A stretch of DNA of 64,000 nucleotides, taken from assembly GCF_014930365.1 (NCBI RefSeq), contig NZ_JABXWI010000014.1, forward strand, positions 62,001-126,000. Reading direction: 5' to 3'. The number at the start of each line of letters is the position of its first letter. Position 1 is the first letter of the stretch. The stretch comes from Streptomyces caniscabiei. GTDB lineage: Bacteria; Actinomycetota; Actinomycetes; Streptomycetales; Streptomycetaceae. A model generated the notes under the pieces. It was not told where the DNA came from and made no database searches. It worked only from the letters and a program-made list of their open reading frames with translations. Positions 44,043-51,971 of this stretch are shown here, in pieces. Position numbers and translations under genes: made by a program.

Positions 44043-44061
44043 CGTTGCAGAGAATGCAACG
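44043..44061. promoter_or_regulatory. 7-5-7 palindrome before amino-sugar operon
   Basis: CGTTGCA-GAGAA-TGCAACG is a perfect dyad ending 30 bases before the binding-protein ATG. A half copy, CCCGTTGCAGGGAACGC, is at 43939-43955, about 102 bases upstream. TTGCA-centred sites are typical of sugar operon repressors of the LacI type in Streptomyces. Confidence 0.6.
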
Positions 44062-44091
44062 CTCCGCTCCCCCCTCCGGAGGATTCGCTCG

Positions 44092-45393
44092 ATGAAGCTC
44101 GCCGCCCGACTCGCCGCGCCCGTCACGGCACTGGCCCTCGCCGGGCTGACCGCCTGCGCCCCCCAGACCTCCGACAACTCCTCCGCCAAGGAGGACGAGA
44201 AGACCGGCACCCTGCGGGTGTGGCTCTTCCAGGAGGTGAGCAACGAGCCGAAGCAGAAGGTCGTCGACAAGGTCGTCGCCGCCTTCGAGAAGGCCCACGA
44301 CGGCGCGAAGGTCAAGGTCGAGTACATCCCCGTCGAGACCCGCGCCCAGCGCATCAAGGCCGCCTTCAACGATCCCGAGAGCGCCCCCGACGTCATCGAG
44401 TACGGCAACACGGACACCGCCGGCTACGTCAAGGACGGCGGACTCGCCGACGTCACCACCGAGTTCAACGCCTGGTCCGACGCCAAGTCCTCCGACCCGA
44501 CCGCCAAGACGTCCGTGACGGTCGAGGGGAAGGTCTACGGGGCCCCCTTCTTCGTCGGCGTGCGCGCCCTGTACTACCGCACCGACGTGTTCGAGGAACT
44601 CGGCCTCGAACCCCCGAAGACCCTGGACGAGCTGGCCACCACCGCCAAGCGGATCCGCGCCGCCGAGCCCGACCTGTACGGCCTCGTCGTCGGCGGTGCC
44701 TACACCTACGGCGCCATGCCGTTCGTCTGGGCCAACGGCGGCGAGATAGCCGAGGGCAAGGGCGGCTCGTACGCCTCCACCATCGACAGCGCGGCCGCCC
44801 AGAAGGGCATCAAGGCGTACACCTCGCTCTTCGGCGACGACAACTGCCCCGCCGCCAAGTGCGCGAGCATGGGCGGCAACGACACCGTCACCGCGTTCGC
44901 CGCAGGCAAGGCGGGCATGGCGATCGGCGGCGACTTCAGCCACGCGGCCGTGGAGGCCGGCAAGGTCAAGGGCAAGTACGCCGTCGTACCGCTGCCGGGC
45001 GTGAAGTCCGGCTCGGTCGCCCCGGCGTTCGCGGGCGGCAACAACGTCGGCGTCCTGAAGAGCACCACGCACCGCACCCTCGCCGTCGACCTGATGAAGC
45101 GGCTGACGTCCAAGGAGACCCAGGGCGAACTCTTCGACGCGATGGGCTTCCTGCCGACGTACACGGACGTACGGGCCGACGCGGCCGAGAAGGAACCGTT
45201 CATCGAGCCCTTCGTCAAGACGCTGTCCTCCGGCACCAAGTTCGTGCCCGCCTCCCCGGCGTGGGCGCAGATCGACGCGTCGCTGGTGCTGCCGACGATG
45301 TTCCAGGAGGTCGTCAGCGGCAAGAAGGACGTGGCGAAGGCGTCCGGGGACGCGGCGAAGCGGATGAACGATGCGTTCGGCTCCGCCGGTTGA
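44092..45393 (+). CDS. Sugar-binding lipoprotein of amino-sugar ABC importer
   Basis: A 433-residue solute-binding protein with a lipoprotein signal (TALALAGLTAC, lipidated Cys near residue 21) and the family-1 fold (TGTLRVWLFQEVSNEPKQK). ATG 44092 has GGAGG ten bases upstream. The partner GH20 enzyme suggests N-acetylglucosamine oligosaccharides such as chitobiose as the ligand (inference). No ATPase gene is present; sharing of MsiK is usual. Confidence 0.9.
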   Translation: MKLAARLAAPVTALALAGLTACAPQTSDNSSAKEDEKTGTLRVWLFQEVSNEPKQKVVDKVVAAFEKAHDGAKVKVEYIPVETRAQRIKAAFNDPESAPDVIEYGNTDTAGYVKDGGLADVTTEFNAWSDAKSSDPTAKTSVTVEGKVYGAPFFVGVRALYYRTDVFEELGLEPPKTLDELATTAKRIRAAEPDLYGLVVGGAYTYGAMPFVWANGGEIAEGKGGSYASTIDSAAAQKGIKAYTSLFGDDNCPAAKCASMGGNDTVTAFAAGKAGMAIGGDFSHAAVEAGKVKGKYAVVPLPGVKSGSVAPAFAGGNNVGVLKSTTHRTLAVDLMKRLTSKETQGELFDAMGFLPTYTDVRADAAEKEPFIEPFVKTLSSGTKFVPASPAWAQIDASLVLPTMFQEVVSGKKDVAKASGDAAKRMNDAFGSAG

Positions 45394-45412
45394 GCGGGGG
45401 GCGCCTCGGGGG

Positions 45413-46354
45413 GTGGGGGGTGCGGTGCGTGGGCGGCCTCGGGGGCGTCGTGGTTTCTCGCGCCGTTCCTCGCGCCCCTGTCGGGGCGCCGCCACCCCTT
45501 GGCTTTATCTTGCCCCCGCTCTTGTCGTTCTTGGGGGGCTGCTTGTTTATCCCGTCTATCAGCTCGGGCTGATATCGCTTTTCGAGTACACGCAGGCGCA
45601 GGTCAGTGGTGGGGAACCGGCCACCTTCCAGGGGTTCGGGAACTACACCGAGCTGTTCGGGGACGCCGAGTTCTGGCGGGTGCTGCTGGCCACTGTCCTC
45701 TTCGCGGCGGCGTGCGTGGTGTCCACGCTCGCCGTCGGGTGTGCGCTCGCCGTCCTGCTGACACGAGTACGGGCCCTGCCTCGGCTCGCGCTGATGCTCG
45801 CGGCGCTCGGCGCGTGGGCGACCCCGGCGATCACCGGCTCCACGGTCTGGCTGCTGCTGTTCGACCCGGACTTCGGGCCGGTCAACCGGATCCTGGGACT
45901 GGGCGATCACTCCTGGACGTACGGGCGGTACAGCGCCTTCTTCCTCGTCCTGCTCGAAGTGGTCTGGTGCTCCTTCCCGTTCGTGATGGTGACCGTCTAC
46001 GCGGGCATCCGCTCCGTACCGTCGGAAGTGCTGGAGGCCGCGGCCCTGGACGGCGCCTCGCAGTGGCGGATCTGGCGGTCGGTCCTCGCGCCGATGCTCC
46101 GCCCCATCCTTGTCGTCGTCACCATTCAGTCGATCATCTGGGACTTCAAGGTCTTCACCCAGATCTATGTGATGACGGGCGGCGGCGGAATCGCCGGCCA
46201 GAACCTCGTACTGAACGTGTACGCCTACCAGAAGGCCTTCGCGTCCTCCCAGTACAGCCTCGGTTCGGCGATCGGTGTGGTGATGCTGGTGATTCTGCTG
46301 GCGATCACCCTGGTGTATTTGCGACTGCTGCGCAGGCAAGGGGAGGAGCTGTGA
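45413..46354 (+). CDS. Sugar ABC transporter permease (MalF type)
   Basis: A permease of about 313 residues with spans from PWLYLAPALVVLGGLLVYPV onward and the EAA motif EAAALDGASQWRIWRSVLAP. The start is uncertain: GTG 45413 is chosen, and ATG 45371 would overlap the binding-protein gene. The first 25 or so residues (GRRGFSRRSSRPCRG) are read from a degenerate copy of the dispersed repeat, so the true N-terminus may be shorter. The stop overlaps the next start (GTGA). Confidence 0.85.
   Translation: MGGAVRGRPRGRRGFSRRSSRPCRGAATPWLYLAPALVVLGGLLVYPVYQLGLISLFEYTQAQVSGGEPATFQGFGNYTELFGDAEFWRVLLATVLFAAACVVSTLAVGCALAVLLTRVRALPRLALMLAALGAWATPAITGSTVWLLLFDPDFGPVNRILGLGDHSWTYGRYSAFFLVLLEVVWCSFPFVMVTVYAGIRSVPSEVLEAAALDGASQWRIWRSVLAPMLRPILVVVTIQSIIWDFKVFTQIYVMTGGGGIAGQNLVLNVYAYQKAFASSQYSLGSAIGVVMLVILLAITLVYLRLLRRQGEEL
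45450..45495. repeat. Dispersed repeat, degenerate copy
   Basis: TTTCTCGCGCCGTTCCTCGC followed by GCCCCTGTCGGGGCG, differing from the family core at a few positions, inside the presumed 5' end of the permease gene. Confidence 0.55.
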
Positions 46355-47193
46355 ATTCACCGGGTTTCCCACGGCGGCCCTGGCGGCTCGCCGCGGAGGC
46401 GTCCGCCCTGGTCATCGCGGTCGTGGTGGCCTTCCCGCTCTACTGGATGGTGCTGAGCGCCATCAAGCCGGCGGGTGAGATCGAGTCGTCCGAGCCCCGG
46501 CCGTGGACCCTCGCACCGACCCTGGATTCCTTCCGCCGGGTCTTCGGGCAGCAGGAATTCGGCCGTTACTTCGTCAACAGCCTGATCGTCGCCTGCACGG
46601 TGGTCGTCGCCTCCGCGCTCATCGCGTTTCTCGCCGCGACGGCGGTCAGCCGATTCCGCTTCCGATTCCGGACCACCCTGCTGATCATGTTCCTGGTGGC
46701 CCAGATGGTTCCGGTGGAGGCACTGACCATCCCCCTCTTCTTCCAGATGCGGGACTTCGGTCAACTCAACACCCTGGGCGCGCTGATCCTGCCGCACATC
46801 GCCTTCTCGCTGCCGTTCGCGATCTGGATGCTGCGGGGTTTCGTGAAGGCCGTACCGGAGGCGCTGGAGGAGGCGGCCCATCTCGACGGGGCGAGCCGTT
46901 CCCGATTCCTCTGGCAGATCCTTTTCCCGCTCGTCCTCCCGGGGTTGGTCGCCACCAGCGTCTTCTCCTTCATCTCCGCCTGGAACGACTTCCTGTTCGC
47001 CAAGTCGTTCATCATCAGCGACACCTCGCAGTCGACCCTGCCGATGGCCCTCCTGGTCTTCTACAAGCCGGAGGATCCGGACTGGGGCGGCGTGATGGCG
47101 GCGTCCACGGTGATGACCGTCCCGGTGCTCGTCTTCTTCGTACTCGTACAGCGGCGGCTGGTCTCCGGACTGGGCGGCGCGGTCAAGGACTGA
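46351..47193 (+). CDS. Sugar ABC transporter permease (MalG type)
   Basis: A 280-residue permease starting at GTG 46351 (NSPGFPRRPWRLAAEA). It has six spans (ASALVIAVVVAFPLYWMVLS first) and the EAA loop EEAAHLDGASRSRFLWQILF. It overlaps the upstream permease by four bases and lies one base from the hexosaminidase start, so the four genes form one operon. Confidence 0.92.
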   Translation: MNSPGFPRRPWRLAAEASALVIAVVVAFPLYWMVLSAIKPAGEIESSEPRPWTLAPTLDSFRRVFGQQEFGRYFVNSLIVACTVVVASALIAFLAATAVSRFRFRFRTTLLIMFLVAQMVPVEALTIPLFFQMRDFGQLNTLGALILPHIAFSLPFAIWMLRGFVKAVPEALEEAAHLDGASRSRFLWQILFPLVLPGLVATSVFSFISAWNDFLFAKSFIISDTSQSTLPMALLVFYKPEDPDWGGVMAASTVMTVPVLVFFVLVQRRLVSGLGGAVKD

Positions 47194-47194
47194 T

Positions 47195-48877
47195 GTGCGC
47201 GACCCCGATCTGATTCCGGCGCCCCGCGCCCTCGACGCCACCGCCGGCGAGGTACGGCTGACGGCGCTCTCCCGGCTCCACGCCCGTGAGGGGACCGAGG
47301 ACGTCGGCCACTGGCTGGGCACCGTGCTGCGGGACGCCACCGGCCTGCCGCTGCGCGAGGGACACGAGCCCGACGACACGCGAGGGGACGGCATCCGGCT
47401 CCGGATCGACCCCGGGCTCGGCCCCGAGGCGTACCGCCTCGTCAGCGACTCCTCCGGCGTCCTCGTCGAGGGAGGCGACGCGGCCGGTGTCTTCTGGGGC
47501 GCCCAGACGCTGCGTCAGCTCCTCGGCCCCGAGGCGTACCGCAGGGCCCCGCTCGGCCGCGACCGCGTCTGGAGCGTGCCGTACGTCACCGTCGAGGACG
47601 CCCCCCGCTTCCGCTGGCGCGGCCTCCTGCTCGACGTCGCCCGGCACTTCATGCCCAAGGACGGGGTCCTGCGCCAGCTGGATCTGATGGCCGCGCACAA
47701 GCTCAACGTCCTGCACCTGCACCTGACGGACGACCAGGGCTGGCGGATCGAGATCAAGAGGTACCCCCGGCTGACCGAGGTCGGCTCGTGGCGGGCGCGC
47801 ACCAAATTCGGCCATCGCGCCTCGCCCCTGTGGGAGGACAAGCCGCACGGCGGCCACTACACCCAGGACGACCTCCGCGAGATCGTCGCCTACGCGGCGC
47901 GGCGGCACATCACCGTGGTCCCCGAGATCGACGTCCCGGGGCACAGCCAGGCCGCCATCGCCGCCTACCCGGAGCTCGGCAACACCGACGTCGTCGACAC
48001 GGCCTCGCTCGGCGTCTGGGACACCTGGGGCATCAACAAGAACGTCCTCGCGCCCACCGACCGCACCCTGCGCTTCTACGAGGGGGTGTTCGAGGAGGTC
48101 CTGGAGCTGTTTCCGGCCGACGCGGCGCCGTTCTCGGCGTTCGTGCACATCGGCGGCGACGAGTGCCCCAAGGACCAGTGGCGCGCGTCGCCCGCCGCGC
48201 AGGCCCGGATCCGGGAGCTGGGGCTCGCCGACGAGGACGCGCTCCAGTCCTGGTTCGTCCGGCACTTCGACAACTGGCTGACGGAGCGGGGGCGTCGCCT
48301 GATCGGATGGGACGAGATCCTGGAGGGCGGGAGCCGAGCCGGAGGTGAGGCGACAAATTTCAGCTTCGCGCCCCGGGCTGCCGTGTCCTCCTGGCGGGGG
48401 TACGCGGGCGGGGTCGCGGCCGCCCGTATGGGGCACGACGTGGTCATGTGCCCCGAGCAGCAGGTGTATCTGGACCACCGTCAGGACGGCGGCCCCGACG
48501 AGCCGGTGCCCATCGGCTGGGTGCGCACCCTGGAGGACGTCTTCCGGTTCGAGCCGGTCCCACCGGAGTTGACGGGCGACGAGGCCCGGCACGTGCTGGG
48601 CACCCAGGCCAATGTGTGGACCGAGGTGATGGAGGACCAGGCGCGCGTCGACTACCAGACCTACCCGCGTCTGGCGGCCTTCGCCGAGGTGGCCTGGAGC
48701 CGGCTGCCGGCCCCCGCCGAGCGTGACTTCGGCGACTTCGAACGGCGGACGACGGCCCACTGCGCGCGACTTGACGCCCTGGGGGTCGGTTATCGGCCGC
48801 TTTCGGGCCCGCGTCCGTGGCAGCGGCGACCCGGGGTGCTCGGACGTCCGATCGAGGGGGCGCCCCCGAACGTGTGA
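47195..48877 (+). CDS. GH20 beta-N-acetylhexosaminidase
   Basis: A 560-residue family 20 enzyme starting at GTG 47195. The N-terminal alpha/beta domain (about 1-130) is followed by the TIM barrel with the catalytic pair in HIGGDECPKDQW (Asp assists, Glu is the acid) and LHLHLTDDQGWRIEIKRYP. It lacks a signal peptide, so it should act in the cytoplasm on imported chitooligosaccharides. Tight linkage to the transporter genes supports this. Confidence 0.93.
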   Translation: MRDPDLIPAPRALDATAGEVRLTALSRLHAREGTEDVGHWLGTVLRDATGLPLREGHEPDDTRGDGIRLRIDPGLGPEAYRLVSDSSGVLVEGGDAAGVFWGAQTLRQLLGPEAYRRAPLGRDRVWSVPYVTVEDAPRFRWRGLLLDVARHFMPKDGVLRQLDLMAAHKLNVLHLHLTDDQGWRIEIKRYPRLTEVGSWRARTKFGHRASPLWEDKPHGGHYTQDDLREIVAYAARRHITVVPEIDVPGHSQAAIAAYPELGNTDVVDTASLGVWDTWGINKNVLAPTDRTLRFYEGVFEEVLELFPADAAPFSAFVHIGGDECPKDQWRASPAAQARIRELGLADEDALQSWFVRHFDNWLTERGRRLIGWDEILEGGSRAGGEATNFSFAPRAAVSSWRGYAGGVAAARMGHDVVMCPEQQVYLDHRQDGGPDEPVPIGWVRTLEDVFRFEPVPPELTGDEARHVLGTQANVWTEVMEDQARVDYQTYPRLAAFAEVAWSRLPAPAERDFGDFERRTTAHCARLDALGVGYRPLSGPRPWQRRPGVLGRPIEGAPPNV

Positions 48878-49167
48878 GGCGGCGGCGAAGGCGTAGGACC
48901 GAAAGCGCGTGCCCTGCGACGGTGGCGGCACGGGGAACGAGTGGGACAACGGGTGCGAGAGTCGCCGGAAGGGGTCAATGCGCGCCTATTGGTTATGACG
49001 TGCCAAAACGGACCATCTCTCGGGTGACGTGGGCGAATGCCTCCTAGCGGACCCCCGCGTTCGGGCCTCGCGAGAATGTGCCAGAGTTGCCACGTCCGCC
49101 CTGTCAGCACGTACCGTACGGCAACACAGGCGGGGACCAGGTGGGGCAGCGGGAAGGGGCAGCCGGT

Positions 49168-50061
49168 TTGACCACGCACGCACCGCAGGCGGCGCAGGCC
49201 GTGACCCTGCCCGGCTCGCTGGACGAGGCCGTGGCGGCCCTCGCCGCCATGCCCTGGGCGGTTCCGGTGGCGGGCGGCACGGACCTGATGGCCGCGGTCA
49301 ACTCCGGGCAGCTCAGGCCCGCCGCGCTGGTCGGCCTCAGCCGGATCAGCGAGATCCGCGGCTGGCAGTACCAGGACGGCCATGCACTCCTGGGGGCGGG
49401 ACTGACGCACGCCCGGATGGGGCGCCCGGACTTCGCGGCGCTCATTCCGGCGCTCGCCGCGGCCGCGCGCGCCGCCGGACCACCGCAGATCCGCAACGCC
49501 GGCACCCTGGGCGGCAACATCGCGACGGCCGCCCCCACCGGGGACGCGCTGCCCGTGCTCGCCGCCCTGGAGGCCACGCTGATCATCGCGGGCCCGGGCG
49601 GGGCCCGCCGTGAGATGCCCGTCTCGCACCTGCTGGCAGGCATGGAGATGCTGCGGCCCGGCGAACTCATCGGCTTCGTGCGCGTGCCGCTGCTGCACGC
49701 CCCCCAGGTCTTCCTGAAGGCCACCGGGCGCACCGGCCCCGGCCGCGCGGTCGCCTCGGTCGCCCTCGTCCTCGACCCCGCCCGGCGCGGGGTGCGGTGC
49801 GCCGTCGGAGCCATAGCGCCGATGCCGCTGCGCCCGCTGGACGCCGAGGCGTGGGTGGGTCAGCTGATCGACTGGGACGGCGAGCGCACCCTGGTGCCCG
49901 AGGCGCTCCAGGCCTTCGGCGAGTACGTCGCCGCCGCCTGCATCCCGGACCCGGCCCCCGAGGTCGACGGTTCCGTGGCACCGCTTCCGCCCGCCGTACT
50001 GCATCTGCGGCGCACCGTCGCCGCGCTGGCCCGACGAGCACTGGGGAGGGCACTGTCGTGA
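49168..50061 (+). CDS. Xanthine-dehydrogenase-like FAD-binding subunit
   Basis: A 297-residue FAD subunit of the molybdenum hydroxylase family. TTG 49168 (LTTHAPQAAQ) follows GGGAAGGGGC; GTG 49141 is an alternative. The FAD motifs are AGGTDLMAAVNSG and RNAGTLGGNIATAAPTGDALP. Its stop overlaps the next start (GTGA). The 290 bases upstream contain no gene I can support; they should hold the operon promoter. Confidence 0.9.
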   Translation: MTTHAPQAAQAVTLPGSLDEAVAALAAMPWAVPVAGGTDLMAAVNSGQLRPAALVGLSRISEIRGWQYQDGHALLGAGLTHARMGRPDFAALIPALAAAARAAGPPQIRNAGTLGGNIATAAPTGDALPVLAALEATLIIAGPGGARREMPVSHLLAGMEMLRPGELIGFVRVPLLHAPQVFLKATGRTGPGRAVASVALVLDPARRGVRCAVGAIAPMPLRPLDAEAWVGQLIDWDGERTLVPEALQAFGEYVAAACIPDPAPEVDGSVAPLPPAVLHLRRTVAALARRALGRALS

Positions 50062-51971
50062 CCGACGACCAGCACGGAGAGGGCACCCCGCAGCAGGGGG
50101 GCCAGGGCGGCTGGGAGCGGCTGCCGCAGGGCGACTACGACGACGGCGCCACCACGTTCGTCCAGCTCCCCGAGGGGGGCATCGACGCACTGCTCGCCGC
50201 CGACAGCCCGCTGGCAGCGCCCGGCCACGGCTATGTCCCGCCGCAGATAGCGACGAACTCCATCAACCCGGCCCACACGGGACAGGTCGGTGACACGGCC
50301 CACACCGCCGGGACCGACCCGTCCGTGCCGGGCACCTGGGCGATGCCGGCCGGGGGTGCCGAGTGGCACGACCCGAACGCCGGGCAGCCCTCGCCGCCGA
50401 CGCAGCACGGGTTCTCGTACAACCCCGGCTCGACGGGGCAGTGGACCTTCGAGGAGCCGGCCGCGCCGGAAGGCACCGCTCCCGGTCACGATGTGACCGG
50501 CGAGTGGTCGATTCCGGTCGCCGGTGGTGATCTTCCGGACGAATCCGGTGAGTTCACCACCTCGGCCCTGGTCGAGCAGTGGGGCGGCACCCCGCCCGCC
50601 ACGCTCCCCGGCGGTGCTGCCGCGCCCTGGGCGACGGAGGAGATCGGCACGGCGTGGACCGCGCCGCCGCCCCCCGCCCGGACCGACGGGCCCACGGCCG
50701 ACGAGCACCCGGCCGAGGGCCACGCGCCGGGGGAGAGCACGCCGGGCACGGCCCCGGACGCTTCCCGGGAGGCCTCCGCCGCTCCTGGGGGCGCGTACGC
50801 CGGCCCGGGCCCCGGGACCGCCGGGGGGACCCCGGAAGGCGCCCAGGAGCCCGCTGGGCCGGTCGGTGGGGCCGACGCCGAGACCCCGGGCGGCCCCGAG
50901 CGGAGCGAGGAGCCGGAGACGGCCACCGACGCGCCCGCGGAGACCGAGGCCGCGGGGACCGACGCGTCCGCCGGGCCCGTCGAGCCCTCCGGGGCCGAGG
51001 GCGACCCGGCCGCCGCCGAGGAGCCCGCCCCGACCCCGCCCCCGCACGACGACCACCCCCTCGCCTCCTACGTCCTGCGCGTCAACGGCACCGAGCGGCC
51101 CGTCAGCGACGCCTGGATCGGCGAGTCCCTGCTCTACGTGCTGCGCGAGCGGCTCGGCCTCGCCGGCGCCAAGGACGGCTGCTCGCAGGGCGAGTGCGGC
51201 GCCTGCAACGTGCAGGTCGACGGCCGGCTCGTGGCGTCCTGCCTGGTGCCCGCCGTCACCTCCGCCGGCAGCGAGGTGCGCACCGTCGAGGGCCTCGCCG
51301 CCGACGGGCAGCCCTCGGACGTGCAGCGGGCGCTCGCCAAGTGCGGTGCCGTGCAGTGCGGTTTCTGCGTGCCCGGCATGGCGATGACGGTGCACGACCT
51401 CCTGGAGGGCAACCCCGCCCCCACCGACCTGGAGACCCGCCAGGCGCTCTGCGGCAACCTCTGCCGCTGCTCCGGCTACCGGGGCGTCCTCGCGGCCGTC
51501 CGTGACGTCGTCGCCGAGCGCGCGGCGAACACGGCCGCCGAGAACGAGGCCGCCGCGGACGCCGACGAGGCACGCATCCCGCACCAGGCCGGCCCCGGCG
51601 CGGGAGGCGTCAACCCGGCGGCGTACGACGCCCGGCAGACACCCCCGCCGGCCCCGCACGACCCCGACCGGTCCTACGGCGGCCAGGGGCTGTCGTTCGC
51701 CGGCCCGGACGACTCGTACGGCGGTCAGGACCAGTCGTTCGGCGGCCAGAGCCAGTCGTTCGGACAGGACCAGTCGTACGGCGGCCAGGACCAGTCCTTC
51801 GGAGGGCAGGACCAGTCGTTCGCCGGTCCGGGTGACACCTTCGGCGGTCAGGGGCAGTCGTTCGCCGCTCCGGGTGACACCTACGGCGGTCAGGGACAGT
51901 CCTTCGGCGGTCCGGACGACTCGTACGGCGGTCAGGGCCGGTCGTTCGGCCAGGACGGAGGCCAGGCGTGA
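50058..51971 (+). CDS. [2Fe-2S] subunit with long disordered tails
   Basis: A 637-residue protein, about four times the usual length of this subunit. Residues about 335-495 hold the normal domain: the plant-type cluster (CSQGECGACNV, with a fourth Cys downstream) and the CO-dehydrogenase-type cluster (QCGFCVPGMA, CGNLCRCSGYR). Residues 1-330 are low-complexity, rich in Pro, Gly, Ala and Glu, with acidic repeats. Residues about 540-637 are near-tandem SYGGQDQ/SFGGQDQ repeats without charge clusters. It overlaps both neighbours by four bases, so it is expressed with the enzyme. The tails have no known counterpart in the family. Confidence 0.9.
   Translation: MTDDQHGEGTPQQGGQGGWERLPQGDYDDGATTFVQLPEGGIDALLAADSPLAAPGHGYVPPQIATNSINPAHTGQVGDTAHTAGTDPSVPGTWAMPAGGAEWHDPNAGQPSPPTQHGFSYNPGSTGQWTFEEPAAPEGTAPGHDVTGEWSIPVAGGDLPDESGEFTTSALVEQWGGTPPATLPGGAAAPWATEEIGTAWTAPPPPARTDGPTADEHPAEGHAPGESTPGTAPDASREASAAPGGAYAGPGPGTAGGTPEGAQEPAGPVGGADAETPGGPERSEEPETATDAPAETEAAGTDASAGPVEPSGAEGDPAAAEEPAPTPPPHDDHPLASYVLRVNGTERPVSDAWIGESLLYVLRERLGLAGAKDGCSQGECGACNVQVDGRLVASCLVPAVTSAGSEVRTVEGLAADGQPSDVQRALAKCGAVQCGFCVPGMAMTVHDLLEGNPAPTDLETRQALCGNLCRCSGYRGVLAAVRDVVAERAANTAAENEAAADADEARIPHQAGPGAGGVNPAAYDARQTPPPAPHDPDRSYGGQGLSFAGPDDSYGGQDQSFGGQSQSFGQDQSYGGQDQSFGGQDQSFAGPGDTFGGQGQSFAAPGDTYGGQGQSFGGPDDSYGGQGRSFGQDGGQA
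51668..51965 (+). repeat. Coding repeat of SFGGQ/SYGGQ units
   Basis: About a dozen units of 7-9 codons with core TCSTWCGGYGGYCAG (Ser-Phe/Tyr-Gly-Gly-Gln), often alternating with AspGln or Gly-Pro links. Units vary at synonymous sites. Confidence 0.8.
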
